Notes under the pieces: generated by a model
Seen by the model: the letters and a program-made list of their open reading frames with translations, nothing else
Told to the model about the DNA's origin: nothing
The model's database searches: none
Program-made: the position numbers and the translations under genes
Shown here: positions 29,835 through 40,043 of the stretch, in pieces
Layout of the letters: each line of letters begins with the position of its first letter
Numbering within the stretch: position 1 is the stretch's first letter
Assembly (NCBI RefSeq): GCF_017894385.1
Contig: NZ_CP059560.1
Location: forward strand, 868,001-932,000
Reading direction: 5' to 3'
Length of the DNA stretch: 64,000 bases
Origin: Aromatoleum petrolei
Lineage (GTDB): Bacteria > Pseudomonadota > Gammaproteobacteria > Burkholderiales > Rhodocyclaceae

Positions 29835-32337
29835 CACCAGTCCTCCCGCACAGCCAGCACTGCGGAACCGCGCATCGCCTGATGGCCGGAAACGCGCGCG
29901 GCGAGCCCCGCAAGGGCGATCACGGTGGCGGCAAATACCAGCAAGCCGCCGATTGGAAGGTTCAAGTCCATGCTCCAGTGGAAACTCTGGCGATTGACGA
30001 CCTCGATCAGGACCACTGCAACCGCGGCGCCCGCCGCCAGGCCGAGAGAGGTGCCTGCCGCAGCCGTGAGCACACCCTCGAGCGTGATCAGCCGGCCGAC
30101 CTCGCTGCGCGTCATTCCAAGATGCCGCAGCATGCCGAATTCCTTGCGCCGTACGATCGCCAGCACGGCGAAACTGGTGCTGACGCCGAACAGTCCGATG
30201 AGCACGGCGACCGCCTCCATCGCGTAGGTAACGAGGAAGGTGCGATCGAAGATCGCGAGACTGCGCGCGCGGATCTCTCCGGGGCTCGCGATCCGCACGG
30301 TGTTCTCGCCGACGATGTCGCGAACCGCGGCTGCGACCGTATCGAAGGATGCGCCCTCGGCAAGAATGACGCCGACGTCGTTCGCGACGAGGTCGCCGGT
30401 GACCGCACGGTAGTCCGCCAGTTCGATCGCGACCGCGCCTTGTTGCCGGGCGTAATCGCGCCACACCCCGGCGATGCGGAAAGCCACCGGTTTCCCGCCC
30501 AGCGGCAGGACCAGGGCGTCGCCGGCCGCGAGCGCGAAGAGGTCGGCCATCGCCTCCGATACCCACGCCGGCCTCTCCCCTGCGGGAATGGGCGTCGCCG
30601 GGCCGACCAAGGGAAGCAGTCGACCGCCGTCCACCGGACGCGCGATCAGGGACACCGGGAAACGCTCGTCGTCCAGCCGCAGCGTGTCGAAGCGCAGCGG
30701 CATCGTTCGCGACACGCCCGCAAGGGTCGCAATCCGCTCCAGTATCGCCGGCTCGAGGAAGCCGCTGGTTCCCAATGGGGAGGCGCTCACGTAGAGATCG
30801 GCGGGCAACACGGCGGTGAGCCAGCGATCGACCGAATCGCGGAAGGAGGCAACCATGATTGCCATGGCGACCGCGAGCGCGACGCTCGCCACCACCCCGG
30901 CGCCAGCGACGACGCCCTGCCCGGGCGCGGCCGCGAGGCGTGCGTTCGCCAGTCTCCAGAGGGGCCGGCGCAGGCGGGATGCGATGCGCGCGAAGCCCTG
31001 CACGAGGATCGGCAGCACCAGCACGGCACCAACCAGGATGAGGGCGACGGCAAGGTAGCCGAATACCGGCACCCCGCCGAGCGGCGGCAACAGGCACAGC
31101 GCCGCAGCGCCCGCGAGGCAGGCGGATGCGCCAAGCGGATGCGCGCGGAAGCGGAACATTACAGCTTCGTCACCGGACTTGAGCGCACGTGCGGGGATCA
31201 TGCGCCGCGCCTCGCGCGCCGGCAGCCACGCCCCCGCCAGTCCGGCGAGGACGCCGAGGATAAGATAAGCGCCGCTTGCCACCGGGTCGAAGCGCAGCGC
31301 TGGGCTTACCGCTTTGAAGTAGCCTGCGCCGAGATCCCCGCCCGCGACGTCGAAAGCGATGGCGGCGATCCCATGCCCGAGGGCAATCCCGAGCAGGCCA
31401 CCCGCGAGCCCGACGACGGCGCCTTCGACGAGCAATCCGCGCATCAGCGCAGCGCGGTCCATTCCCAACGCGCGCAGGAAGGCGAATTCCTTGCGACGGC
31501 GAGCCACGGCAAGGAACTGGGTGGAAAAGACGAGGAAACCGCCGGTGACGAGGGCGATCGTGGCCAGCATCGTGAGATTCACGCGGTAGGCGCGCGAGAG
31601 GCCTGCCGCCAGTTCCTCGGCGGCACGCGGGGTGAGCACTTCGACGCCCGGGGGCAGGTCGGCCGCAAGCGCATCGCGCGCCGCTGGAATGTCGATACCG
31701 TCCTTCAGGCTGAGGTCGATGCGCGTGATGCGCCCCACCCGGCCGAAGAGCTGCTGGGCCGCAGCGATATCCATGACGGCCAGCGCCCTGCCCTGCCCCG
31801 CGCCGGGGACCGCACCAGCCACTCGCAGCGACACGACTCGCGCGGCAGCGACGACATCCAACCGATCGCCGGGCGCAACACCGAGCTCGGCCTGGGCGGC
31901 AGGGCTCAGGAAAAGCGCGTCGTGCTGCAGCACGTCGAGCGCCGCGCCTTCGCGCCGCGCCTCATCGGATTGCGGCATCAGGGCCGGATGGACGTGCGCA
32001 ACACGCAGGGCATCGATGCCGTAGAGGGCGAGCGAGCGCTCGTGCGACGGCAGGCGGACCTCGAGCTCCACAACGGGACTGGCATCGGACACCTCTTCGC
32101 GCATCGCGAGGCGGCTGTAAAGCACATCATCGAAGCCCTCGCGCGATCCGGCTACCTGCAGGTCCGCCTCGCCGGCAAGCAGGCGCATGCCACGACCGAA
32201 TTCTTCGAGTGCCGCAGCGTGGATGATCTGCACAGCCAGGCCGAGGGCGACGCCCAGGGCGATCGCAAACAGCGATAGTGCCGTTGCGAGACGGCGACGC
32301 GCGAGGCTGCCGATGAAGACCCGGCCGAGCACCTGGC

Positions 32338-32341
<4 letters not shown>
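29834..32341 (-). CDS. FtsX/MacB-type ABC transporter permease (fused double permease)
   Basis: 835 residues. One chain contains two FtsX units: N-terminal helix about 17-40 and helices around 240-420, then a second unit with helix near 470 and three helices in the last 150 residues. Large periplasmic domains lie between. The size and layout match the YbbP/AttFG-like fused permeases that work with LolD-type ATPases to move lipid-like material out of the membrane. The GTG at 32341 was chosen because it overlaps the ATPase stop codon (GTGA). Confidence 0.87.
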
Positions 32342-33015
<674 letters not shown>

Positions 33016-33315
33016 CCCGACCGCTCCCCCCTGCCCGTGGTTCAGCCAGACAGCGCCTGCACCATCACAATGCAAATCCCGAAGTCCTATGATGGGCACA
33101 TCCGGGATTGACTCGACACGGCATAAATGGAAAGCTGTCCCATTTGAACAGCACAGTATATCCGGCGCGCATGACGCGGACGAAAATCACCCAGGCCGCA
33201 AGCCCGTCGCGCCCAGGCTCCGCAACGGGAACGAACACGCCGATCAGGGGCGAGTCCGCTCGCAAGCATACGCTGCCCTGTTCCCATGCGGCGAACGTCG
33301 CGCGCCACGGATGAC
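33016..33315. other. 300-bp divergent intergenic region
   Basis: Lies between the LolD-like ATPase gene and the binding-protein gene. The small open frames seen here lack recognisable features. A short inverted repeat, GCTGT-N9-ACAGC, occurs near 33134, and a TATATC that could serve as a -10 follows it. No -35 box is convincing. It probably carries the promoters of both flanking units. Confidence 0.4.
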
Positions 33316-34239
33316 ATGCTGAAGCGACTGGCGCTCCTCGCACTTCCCTTGCTGGCGCTGGCCCTGGCGGTCCCGTCGGCATTCGCCCTCGAAGCGGCGA
33401 TCGTCCTGTCGAAACGCAGCGACGCCCAGACGGCCTTTGCGGCCGCCTTGGGCCGGGAAATCATGGCCTCGGCGGCGGTCCGCCTGAACGATGCCGGCAG
33501 CACGGGCGACTCGATCAACGAGGCCATCCTCAAACGCGCCGACGTCGTGATTGCCGTAGGCGCTGATGCGGCCGAGGCCATTGCCGAGCGCAGCACCTCA
33601 CCCATACTGGTTGCGCTCATCTCGGCGCCCAACCTGCGTGCGCTGCAGCAACGGCATCCGCGCGCAAAGCTCGCCGGCTTCATTCTCGACCAGCCCCTCG
33701 GCAGGCACATGCGCCTGATCCGCGCGACCAACCCGAAGACGCCCCGCGTTGGAGTGCTGCTCGGCCCGCAGTCCGCCGCGATGCGCAGCGCAATCGCGGA
33801 AGCCGGTGCCCGGCAGGGGTTAACGATGATTTTCGAGACCATCGCGGATACCGACGGCCTGCTGCCAGCACTCGAACGCCTGCTGGAGAGCTCCGACGCG
33901 ATTCTCGCGGTGCCCGACTCGACCGCCTACAGTCCCGCCACCGCACGGCCGATCCTGCTAACCACCTACCGCTACCGAAAGCCACTGTTCGGCTACTCCC
34001 AGGCCTACGTGACCGCCGGAGCGATCGCCTCCGTATTCACCGCGCCGGAGGACGCTGCTCGCCAGGTGGGCGAATGGCTCGCCGCGCAGCAGGGGGCGGG
34101 ACACATTGATCTTCCTGCTGCCGAGGCCCCCAAGTACTTCAGCGTCAGCGTCAATCGCCACGTCGCGCGCTCGCTGCTGTACCCGGTACCTGACGAAGCG
34201 GCCCTCGTCGAAGCGATCGATAAACGGAGGCCGCAATGA
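33316..34239 (+). CDS. periplasmic ABC-type substrate-binding protein paired with a cyclase
   Basis: 307 residues. A signal peptide (MLKRLALLALPLLALALAVPSAFA) is followed by a two-lobed type I binding fold similar to the ABC_sub_bind/TrpX group (VVIAVGADAAEAIAERSTSPIL; TPRVGVLLGPQS; AILAVPDSTAYSP). No ABC permease or ATPase lies alongside. Its stop overlaps the start of a membrane GGDEF protein (ATGA), so it more likely acts as a periplasmic sensor for that protein than as a transporter subunit; this is inferred from gene order. The ATG at 33316 was preferred to 33286. Confidence 0.8.
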   Translation: MLKRLALLALPLLALALAVPSAFALEAAIVLSKRSDAQTAFAAALGREIMASAAVRLNDAGSTGDSINEAILKRADVVIAVGADAAEAIAERSTSPILVALISAPNLRALQQRHPRAKLAGFILDQPLGRHMRLIRATNPKTPRVGVLLGPQSAAMRSAIAEAGARQGLTMIFETIADTDGLLPALERLLESSDAILAVPDSTAYSPATARPILLTTYRYRKPLFGYSQAYVTAGAIASVFTAPEDAARQVGEWLAAQQGAGHIDLPAAEAPKYFSVSVNRHVARSLLYPVPDEAALVEAIDKRRPQ

Positions 34240-35600
34240 AGCGATCCGGCCTTACTCTGCACAATCGACTGCTGCTGGTGGCGCTGCTGCCGGCGGCACT
34301 GCTCGCCACCCTGGTCACGACGCTGGTGCTGTATCGCGGGGCCGAAACGCTGGATCGGACCCTGCACGAGCGCGGCAACGCGATCGTCAGCTTCCTCGCC
34401 CCCGCCGCCGAATACGGGGTCATCTCGGGCAATCGCGCCACCCTCCAGTCTCTGCTGCAGGCCGCGATGGCGCAGCGGGAAGTGAGCGCGGCCGCCGTGT
34501 ATGACGACCGCGGCACGCTGCTCGCCAGCAGGGGACGCATCGGCGTGCTGGAGCCTGAAGCCCTGCGCAAGATCCAGGAAGGCGCCACGAGCCACTTCGC
34601 CCCGGACACCCTCGCGGTAGTCGCCCCCATCACGTCGGGCGGCATCGCCATCGATGACGAGCTGGTCGACGGATGGCAGCCTGGCGCTTCCCAGCAGCGG
34701 GCAAGCACGATCGGCTGGGTGCACGTCGAGCTCGACACCCGACCGTCTTCGCGCGAGAAAGCCTTCATCATCTGGACGTCGTTCGCGATCGTCGCGGTCG
34801 GCCTGCTGCTCACCGCAGTGATTGCGGTGCGGCTCGCACGCTCCGTTTCGCGTCCGGTGGCACGCCTGGTCCGCGGCGTCGGGCAGATGGCCAACGGTGC
34901 GCTCGACGTCGCGATCCCCGAACACGCCACCAGCCAAGAGCTCTCAGCGCTGGAACGCGGCTTCAATACGATGGCGCACGCGATCTCCGAGAACCACCGA
35001 ACCCTGCAGTTGCGCATCGACGACGCAACCGCACTGCTCGCATATCAGGCACAGCACGATCCGCTGACGGGTTTGCCGAACCGCCGCGTCTTCGAACAGA
35101 AACTCGACGAGTGCGTGGTGGCGTCCCGCAGGGCGGGCGATCATGGGGCGCTGTGCTTCATCGACCTCGACCGCTTCAAGATCGTTAATGACACCTGCGG
35201 CCACGCCGCCGGCGACGACCTGCTGATGCGCATCGCGCTCCTGATCCAGCAGCGCGTACGCGAACAGGACATCATCTGCCGCATCGGCGGCGACGAGTTC
35301 GCGCTGATCCTGCGCGGCTGCAGCCCATCCGACGCCCTCGACATCGCGGATGAACTGCGCGCCAGCATCGCCTCGTTCGACTTCGAATGGCACGGACGCC
35401 ATTTTTCGATTGGCGCCAGCGTCGGAATGGCCTACATCGACGGCAGCCACACGGACCCCTCGGACATCCTCATCGCGGCCGACGCCGCGTGCTACGAGGC
35501 CAAGCGCAGCGGCCGCAACCGCGTCGTGCGCTATCCGCTCGAAGCGGAACATCAGAATTCACCCGCGCTTGAAGGACCGGACAGCGCCGAGGCGGTCTGA
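34236..35600 (+). CDS. membrane diguanylate cyclase (sensor-HAMP-GGDEF)
   Basis: 454 residues. Membrane helices at about 10-32 and 175-197 enclose a periplasmic sensor domain of roughly 140 residues; a HAMP domain (about 198-250) leads into the GGDEF domain (about 280-440). The active-site GGDEF is intact, and REQD lies five residues upstream as an inhibitory site. The layout is like YfiN/TpbB. The upstream overlapping gene encodes a periplasmic binding protein that may present ligand to the sensor domain. Confidence 0.9.
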   Translation: MKRSGLTLHNRLLLVALLPAALLATLVTTLVLYRGAETLDRTLHERGNAIVSFLAPAAEYGVISGNRATLQSLLQAAMAQREVSAAAVYDDRGTLLASRGRIGVLEPEALRKIQEGATSHFAPDTLAVVAPITSGGIAIDDELVDGWQPGASQQRASTIGWVHVELDTRPSSREKAFIIWTSFAIVAVGLLLTAVIAVRLARSVSRPVARLVRGVGQMANGALDVAIPEHATSQELSALERGFNTMAHAISENHRTLQLRIDDATALLAYQAQHDPLTGLPNRRVFEQKLDECVVASRRAGDHGALCFIDLDRFKIVNDTCGHAAGDDLLMRIALLIQQRVREQDIICRIGGDEFALILRGCSPSDALDIADELRASIASFDFEWHGRHFSIGASVGMAYIDGSHTDPSDILIAADAACYEAKRSGRNRVVRYPLEAEHQNSPALEGPDSAEAV

Positions 35601-35660
35601 GCCCGCCCTGGTGCCCGCAACTGCCCTCGCATGCTGTGCTGCGGCAAACACGGCTTCGCG

Positions 35661-35666
35661 TATACT
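35661..35666 (+). promoter_or_regulatory. possible -10 box of hpnCDE
   Basis: TATACT lies 15 bp before the hpnC start codon; no good -35 box is seen at 16-18 bp. If used, the leader would be very short. Weak candidate. Confidence 0.3.
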
Positions 35667-35681
35667 CGCGGCGCCCCGATC

Positions 35682-36515
35682 ATGCCCGTCGACCACTACG
35701 AAAACTTTCCTGTCGCGTCACTCCTGCTTCCGGCCCGCCTGCGCGAGCCCGTGGAGGCGATCTATGCGTTCGCCCGCAGTGCGGACGACATCGCCGACGA
35801 AGGCGACGCGGCACCCATCGCGCGCCTGGCGCGCCTCAACGACTACCGCATCGAACTGAACGCGATCGAAGCCGGCCAGGCGCCGCGCGACGCCTCGCTC
35901 GCACCGATTTTCACCCGCCTCGCAAAAAACATCCGCGCACACAAACTGCCGCTGCAGTGCTTCCGCGACCTGCTTGACGCCTTCAGCCAAGACGTGGGCA
36001 AGACCCGCTATGCCGACTTCGCCGAGCTGCTCGACTACTGCCGCCGCTCCGCGAATCCGGTCGGGCGGCTACTGCTGCACCTCTACGACGCCGCGACGCC
36101 GGACAACCTGCGTCGCTCCGACCTCATCTGCACGAGCCTGCAGCTCATCAACTTCTGGCAGGACGTCGCGATCGACTGGCGCAAACGCCGCATCTATCTG
36201 CCGCAAGCCGACATGGCCCGCTTCGGCTTAAGCGAAGACCATATCGACCGCACCCGTTGCGACGATGCATGGCGTGCCCTGATGGACTTCGAAGTGCAAC
36301 GTGCGCGGGCGATGATGGTCGAAGGGGCGCCCCTCGCGCGGCAACTGCCCGGACGCGTCGGCTGGGAACTGCGCCTGATGGTGCTGGGCGGTCTGCGCAT
36401 CCTCGAACGCATCGAGCGCGCGGGCTACGACGTGTTCCGGCACCGCCCCACCCTCACCCGCAGCGACTGGCCGCGACTCGCCTGGCGCGCCGTGCATTAC
36501 TCGAGAATCCGATGA
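35682..36515 (+). CDS. hpnC: hydroxysqualene synthase HpnC
   Basis: 277 residues of the squalene/phytoene synthase fold. The first Asp-rich motif is ARSADDIADEGD (near 29-40) and the second region YCRRSANPVGRLLLHLY through NFWQDVAIDW (near 112-165). HpnC converts presqualene diphosphate to hydroxysqualene in the three-enzyme squalene route used by many hopanoid-producing bacteria. It is followed by hpnD with an ATGA overlap. The ATG at 35682 (MPVDHYENFPVAS) matches the family N-terminus. Confidence 0.92.
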   Translation: MPVDHYENFPVASLLLPARLREPVEAIYAFARSADDIADEGDAAPIARLARLNDYRIELNAIEAGQAPRDASLAPIFTRLAKNIRAHKLPLQCFRDLLDAFSQDVGKTRYADFAELLDYCRRSANPVGRLLLHLYDAATPDNLRRSDLICTSLQLINFWQDVAIDWRKRRIYLPQADMARFGLSEDHIDRTRCDDAWRALMDFEVQRARAMMVEGAPLARQLPGRVGWELRLMVLGGLRILERIERAGYDVFRHRPTLTRSDWPRLAWRAVHYSRIR

Positions 36516-37345
36516 ATCCGCACGATTATTGTCACGACAAGGCTGCGAAGAGCGGCTCCAGCTTCTACTACAGCTTCATGTTCCTACCGCCGGAGCGCCG
36601 CCAGGCCATCACGGCCCTGTACGCGTTCTGCCGCGAGGTGGATGACGTCGTCGACGAATGCCACGACGTGCAAGTCGCGCAGACCAAGCTCGACTGGTGG
36701 CGCAAGGAGGTGTCGCGGGCTTATGAGGGTTCCCCCAGCCATCCGGTGGGGTTCGCGCTGAAGGACGTCAGCGCGCGCTTCAACCTTCCGCTCGAACAGC
36801 TGCTCGAAATCATCGACGGCATGGAGATGGACCTCACGCAGAGCCGCTATCTCGACTTCAAGGGCCTGCAGCTCTACTGCTACCGCGTCGCCAGTGTCGT
36901 TGGGCTCCTCGCCGCTGAGATTTTCGGCTACCGCGAGCGGCAGACGCTGAAGTACGCGCACGACCTCGGCATGGCCTTCCAGCTCACCAATATCATCCGC
37001 GACGTCGGCGAGGACGCGCGCCGCGGCCGCATCTACCTGCCGATCGAGGACCTGCAGCGCTTCAAGGTGCCCGCGAGCCAGATCATGGAAGGCCGCGATG
37101 ACGACAACTTCCGCGCGCTGATGGCCTTCCAGGCCGAGCGCGCGGAGAAGTACTACGACCAGGCTCTCGCCCAACTGCCCGCGGCCGACCGCAAGAGCCA
37201 GCGGCCCGGCTTGGTGATGGCCGCGATCTACCGCACCCTGCTGCGCGAAATCGCCAGCGACGGCTTCGTGGTGCTCGACCGCCGCACCTCGCTCACACCG
37301 GTGCGCAAACTGTGGATCGCCGGCAAGACCTGGGTGCGTGCATGA
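36512..37345 (+). CDS. hpnD: presqualene diphosphate synthase HpnD
   Basis: 277 residues, squalene/phytoene synthase family. It starts MNPHDYCHDKAAKSGSSFYYSF, typical of HpnD. The Asp-rich motifs are FCREVDDVVDE (near 37-47) and YCYRVASVVGLLA through NIIRDVGEDARRGRIYLP (near 126-175). It condenses two farnesyl diphosphates to presqualene diphosphate. The start overlaps the hpnC stop, giving equimolar coupled expression with hpnC. Confidence 0.95.
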   Translation: MNPHDYCHDKAAKSGSSFYYSFMFLPPERRQAITALYAFCREVDDVVDECHDVQVAQTKLDWWRKEVSRAYEGSPSHPVGFALKDVSARFNLPLEQLLEIIDGMEMDLTQSRYLDFKGLQLYCYRVASVVGLLAAEIFGYRERQTLKYAHDLGMAFQLTNIIRDVGEDARRGRIYLPIEDLQRFKVPASQIMEGRDDDNFRALMAFQAERAEKYYDQALAQLPAADRKSQRPGLVMAAIYRTLLREIASDGFVVLDRRTSLTPVRKLWIAGKTWVRA

Positions 37346-37364
37346 CGAAGGGACGCAGCCTGCG

Positions 37365-38675
37365 ATGAACCATCCGGTCGCGGTCATCGGCGCCGGCTAC
37401 GCCGGCCTCGCCTGCGCGGTCGAACTCGCCCGGCGCGGCGTGCAGGTGACCGTGTTCGAACGCTCGCACACGCTCGGCGGACGCGCGCGCGCAGTCGCGA
37501 AGGACGGCTGGCGCGTCGACAACGGCCAGCACATCCTGCTCGGCGCCTATGGCGAATTGCTGCGCCTGTTGCGCATGACCGGCGGCTCGCCCAAGGAGCT
37601 GGCCCACCTGCCGCTCACCCTGCACACGCCCGGGCAGCTGCACCTGCAGGCTGCTCGCCTGCCGGCCCCACTGCATCTGGCGCTCGGCCTGCTGACCGCG
37701 AAAGGGCTGAGCTGGGGTGACCGGCTCGCGATGCTGCGCCTGATGCGCGTACTGAAGAAGCGGCGCTTCCGCGTCGACTCGGGGCAGAGCGTGGCGGCGC
37801 TGCTGCACGAACTACGCCAGCCCCAGCACCTCGTCCGGCTGGTGTGGGAGCCACTGTGCGTCGCCGCGCTGAACACGCCACTGGACGAGGCTTCTGCGCA
37901 AGTGTTCGCGAACGTGCTGCGCGACAGCCTCGGCGCCGGCGCGGCTGCGAGCGAACTGCTGATCCCGCGCGTCGACCTGTCCGAGCTCTTCCCCGTGCCA
38001 GCGGCGCGCTACCTCGCCGTGCGGCGCGGCAAGCTGCGTACGGGCACACCGGTCGAAGCGATCCATCAGGTGCAGGACGGTTTTCGCCTGGAGGGCGACC
38101 CGTCGCCGCGACAGGTGTATTCGCAGGTGGTACTGGCGACCGCCCCCCACCACGCCACAGCGCTGCTCGATTCCGTCGGCAATTGCGAGCGGCTGTCGGC
38201 GATGATCGCTGCGCTGCCCAGCGAGCCGATCACCACCGTCTACCTCGCACTCGGGCAGACCACGCGCCTGTCTTACCCGATGATCGGCCTCACACACGGG
38301 CCCGCGCAGTGGGCCTTCGACCGCGGCCAGCTCGGCGGGCCGCAGGGTCTTCTCGCCTGCGTCATCAGCACGCGTGGACCGCACGACGCGCTGTCGCGCG
38401 AAGATCTGCTGCTCGCCGTGCACGCGCAGCTCGAGCAGGAACTCGGTCAGCGCCTGCCACCACTCGAATGGTCGCAGGTCATCACCGAAAAGCGCGCAAC
38501 GTTCGCCTGCCAACCCGGTATCTCGCGCCCCGGGGCGCAAACCCCCGTGCCCGGGCTCTGGCTCGCCGGGGACTACCTCGATTCGGATTACCCAGCGACG
38601 CTGGAATCGGCCGTGCGCTCGGGCATCAATGCGGCCTCGCGCGTGCTGCGCCGCTTCGCCAGCACTGCGGCCTGA
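37365..38675 (+). CDS. hpnE: hydroxysqualene dehydroxylase HpnE
   Basis: 436 residues, FAD-dependent amine-oxidase/phytoene-desaturase fold. The dinucleotide motif AVIGAGYAGLACAVELARRG sits at the very N-terminus, and the C-terminal FAD motif reads GLWLAGDYLDSDYPATLESAVRSG. It reduces hydroxysqualene to squalene, completing the HpnCDE route. A GTG at 37338 overlapping the hpnD stop is an alternative start. Squalene-hopene cyclase is not in this window. Confidence 0.93.
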   Translation: MNHPVAVIGAGYAGLACAVELARRGVQVTVFERSHTLGGRARAVAKDGWRVDNGQHILLGAYGELLRLLRMTGGSPKELAHLPLTLHTPGQLHLQAARLPAPLHLALGLLTAKGLSWGDRLAMLRLMRVLKKRRFRVDSGQSVAALLHELRQPQHLVRLVWEPLCVAALNTPLDEASAQVFANVLRDSLGAGAAASELLIPRVDLSELFPVPAARYLAVRRGKLRTGTPVEAIHQVQDGFRLEGDPSPRQVYSQVVLATAPHHATALLDSVGNCERLSAMIAALPSEPITTVYLALGQTTRLSYPMIGLTHGPAQWAFDRGQLGGPQGLLACVISTRGPHDALSREDLLLAVHAQLEQELGQRLPPLEWSQVITEKRATFACQPGISRPGAQTPVPGLWLAGDYLDSDYPATLESAVRSGINAASRVLRRFASTAA

Positions 38676-38689
38676 TCCGTCCGGCTCGG

Positions 38690-39406
38690 TCAGGATGCGC
38701 GCAGGGCCGGTTCGCTGAGCCGCCCCGCCTGCATGTGCAGAACGCGGCCGCAACGAGCCGCGAGTGACTCGTCATGCGTGACGAGGATCAGCGTGGTGCC
38801 GGATTCACGGTTCAGCGCGAACATCAGTTCGATCACCGCTTCGCCCGTCGCCGCATCGAGATTGCCGGTGGGCTCGTCGGCGAGGAGCAGGCGCGGATCG
38901 GGTGCGAAGGCGCGCGCCAGCGCGACGCGCTGCTGCTCGCCGCCGGAAAGGTGCTTGGGATAATGCCGCAGGCGGCCGCCGAGGCCCACCCGCTCGAGCC
39001 ACTTGCGCGCCGTGGCCGCGGCGTCTCGGGCGCCGGCGAGCTCCAGCGGGAGCATGACGTTCTCCAACGCCGTCAACGCCGGCAGCAGCTGGAACGCCTG
39101 GAATACGAAGCCGATCGCCTCGCCGCGCAGCGCTGCGCGGTCATCCTCGCTGAGCGCAAACAGGTCCCGGCCGAGAATATGCACGCTGCCCGCGCTGGGA
39201 ACATCCAGCCCGGCCAGCAATCCGAGGAGGGTCGATTTGCCCGAGCCGGAGGCGCCGACGATCGCGACGGACTCGCCGGCCGCGACGCCGAACGACACAT
39301 CCTGCAGAATCTGGAGCATCCCCTGGCCGTCGGCCAGTTCGACACTCTTGGACAGGCCCGAGACCTGCATCACCGGAACGGAGAACTCAATGCCGCTGCG
39401 ATCCAT
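38690..39406 (-). CDS. LolD/YbbA-like ABC transporter ATP-binding protein
   Basis: 238 residues. Walker [10 protein letters not shown] (near 51), signature [15 protein letters not shown] (near 153) and Walker [13 protein letters not shown] (near 173). It is divergent from tesA, the arrangement of ybbA-tesA in E. coli; the partner permease (YbbP) is not adjacent here. The ATG at 39406 has AGAAGG six bases upstream but would overlap the tesA start by 17 bp; the ATG at 39370 avoids the overlap with a poorer ribosome site. Confidence 0.88.
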   Translation of the reverse strand: MDRSGIEFSVPVMQVSGLSKSVELADGQGMLQILQDVSFGVAAGESVAIVGASGSGKSTLLGLLAGLDVPSAGSVHILGRDLFALSEDDRAALRGEAIGFVFQAFQLLPALTALENVMLPLELAGARDAAATARKWLERVGLGGRLRHYPKHLSGGEQQRVALARAFAPDPRLLLADEPTGNLDAATGEAVIELMFALNRESGTTLILVTHDESLAARCGRVLHMQAGRLSEPALRAS

Positions 39407-40001
39407 CGTGACCTTCTTCTTTGCAATCCTGTTGTCGGGCGCCGCCCAGGCGGCGACGATACTCGTGTGGGGCGATAGCCTGTCGGCCGGCTACGGCCTG
39501 CGGCCGCAGCAAGACTGGCCCACCCTGTTGCAGACGCGACTTGTGCGCGAAGGGTTCCGTCATACCGTGATCAACGGCTCCGTCAGCGGCGAAACCACGG
39601 CCGGAGGGCGCACGCGCCTGAGCGCGGCACTCGACCGGCACAAACCCGCTCTCGTCATCCTGGAGCTCGGTGCCAACGACGGCCTGCGCGGACTGCAACC
39701 CGCGCTGATGGGCGAAAACCTCAGCGCGATGATCCAGGCGGCACGCGGCAAGGGTGCGAAGGTGCTGCTCGTGGGCATGCAGTTGCCGCCCAACTACGGC
39801 CCCGCCTACACACGGCGTTTCCAGCAGACCTTCGCCGAGGTCGCGCGCAACGAGAAGGTGCCCCTCATCCCCTTCCTCCTCGACGGCTTTGCCGACAAGC
39901 CGGACCTTTTCCAGCCCGACGGCATCCATCCGACCGCCGAGGCCCAACCGCTGATCCTCGAAACCGTATGGAGGGGGCTGAAGGGCCTGCTCAAGGGCTG
40001 A
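39390..40001 (+). CDS. tesA: TesA-like periplasmic arylesterase/thioesterase
   Basis: 203 residues, SGNH hydrolase. A signal peptide ([16 protein letters not shown]) precedes block I WGDSLSAGYGL with the nucleophile Ser, block III LELGANDGLRG and block V DGIHPTAEAQ with the catalytic Asp-His pair. TesA acts as thioesterase, lysophospholipase and esterase in the periplasm. A GGAG site lies 7-8 bases before the ATG at 39390. It is divergent from the YbbA-like ATPase gene and convergent with selD. Confidence 0.93.
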   Translation: MPLRSIVTFFFAILLSGAAQAATILVWGDSLSAGYGLRPQQDWPTLLQTRLVREGFRHTVINGSVSGETTAGGRTRLSAALDRHKPALVILELGANDGLRGLQPALMGENLSAMIQAARGKGAKVLLVGMQLPPNYGPAYTRRFQQTFAEVARNEKVPLIPFLLDGFADKPDLFQPDGIHPTAEAQPLILETVWRGLKGLLKG

Positions 40002-40011
40002 AGCAGTCGGC

Positions 40012-40035
40012 CGGGCCGGGGCGCGCCCCGGCCCG
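40012..40035. terminator. 24-bp perfect palindrome between tesA and selD
   Basis: CGGGCCGGGGC and its complement meet around a GC centre to form a perfect 24-bp palindrome in the 42-bp gap between two convergent genes. It would fold into a very stable hairpin on either strand but has no T run, so it is a bidirectional terminator-like or transcript-stabilising element. Confidence 0.5.
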
Positions 40036-40043
40036 CAGCGACT

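Noticed and set aside
28752..31097. 781-codon frame merging permease shadow with the AttH-like protein
   Set aside because: Only the last 360 codons, from the ATG at 29834, match the lipocalin-type family; the upstream part is out of frame with the permease.
29696..32278. 860-codon open frame on the plus strand
   Set aside because: Antisense to the FtsX permease; Arg/His/Gln-rich composition without domains. High-GC shadow frame.
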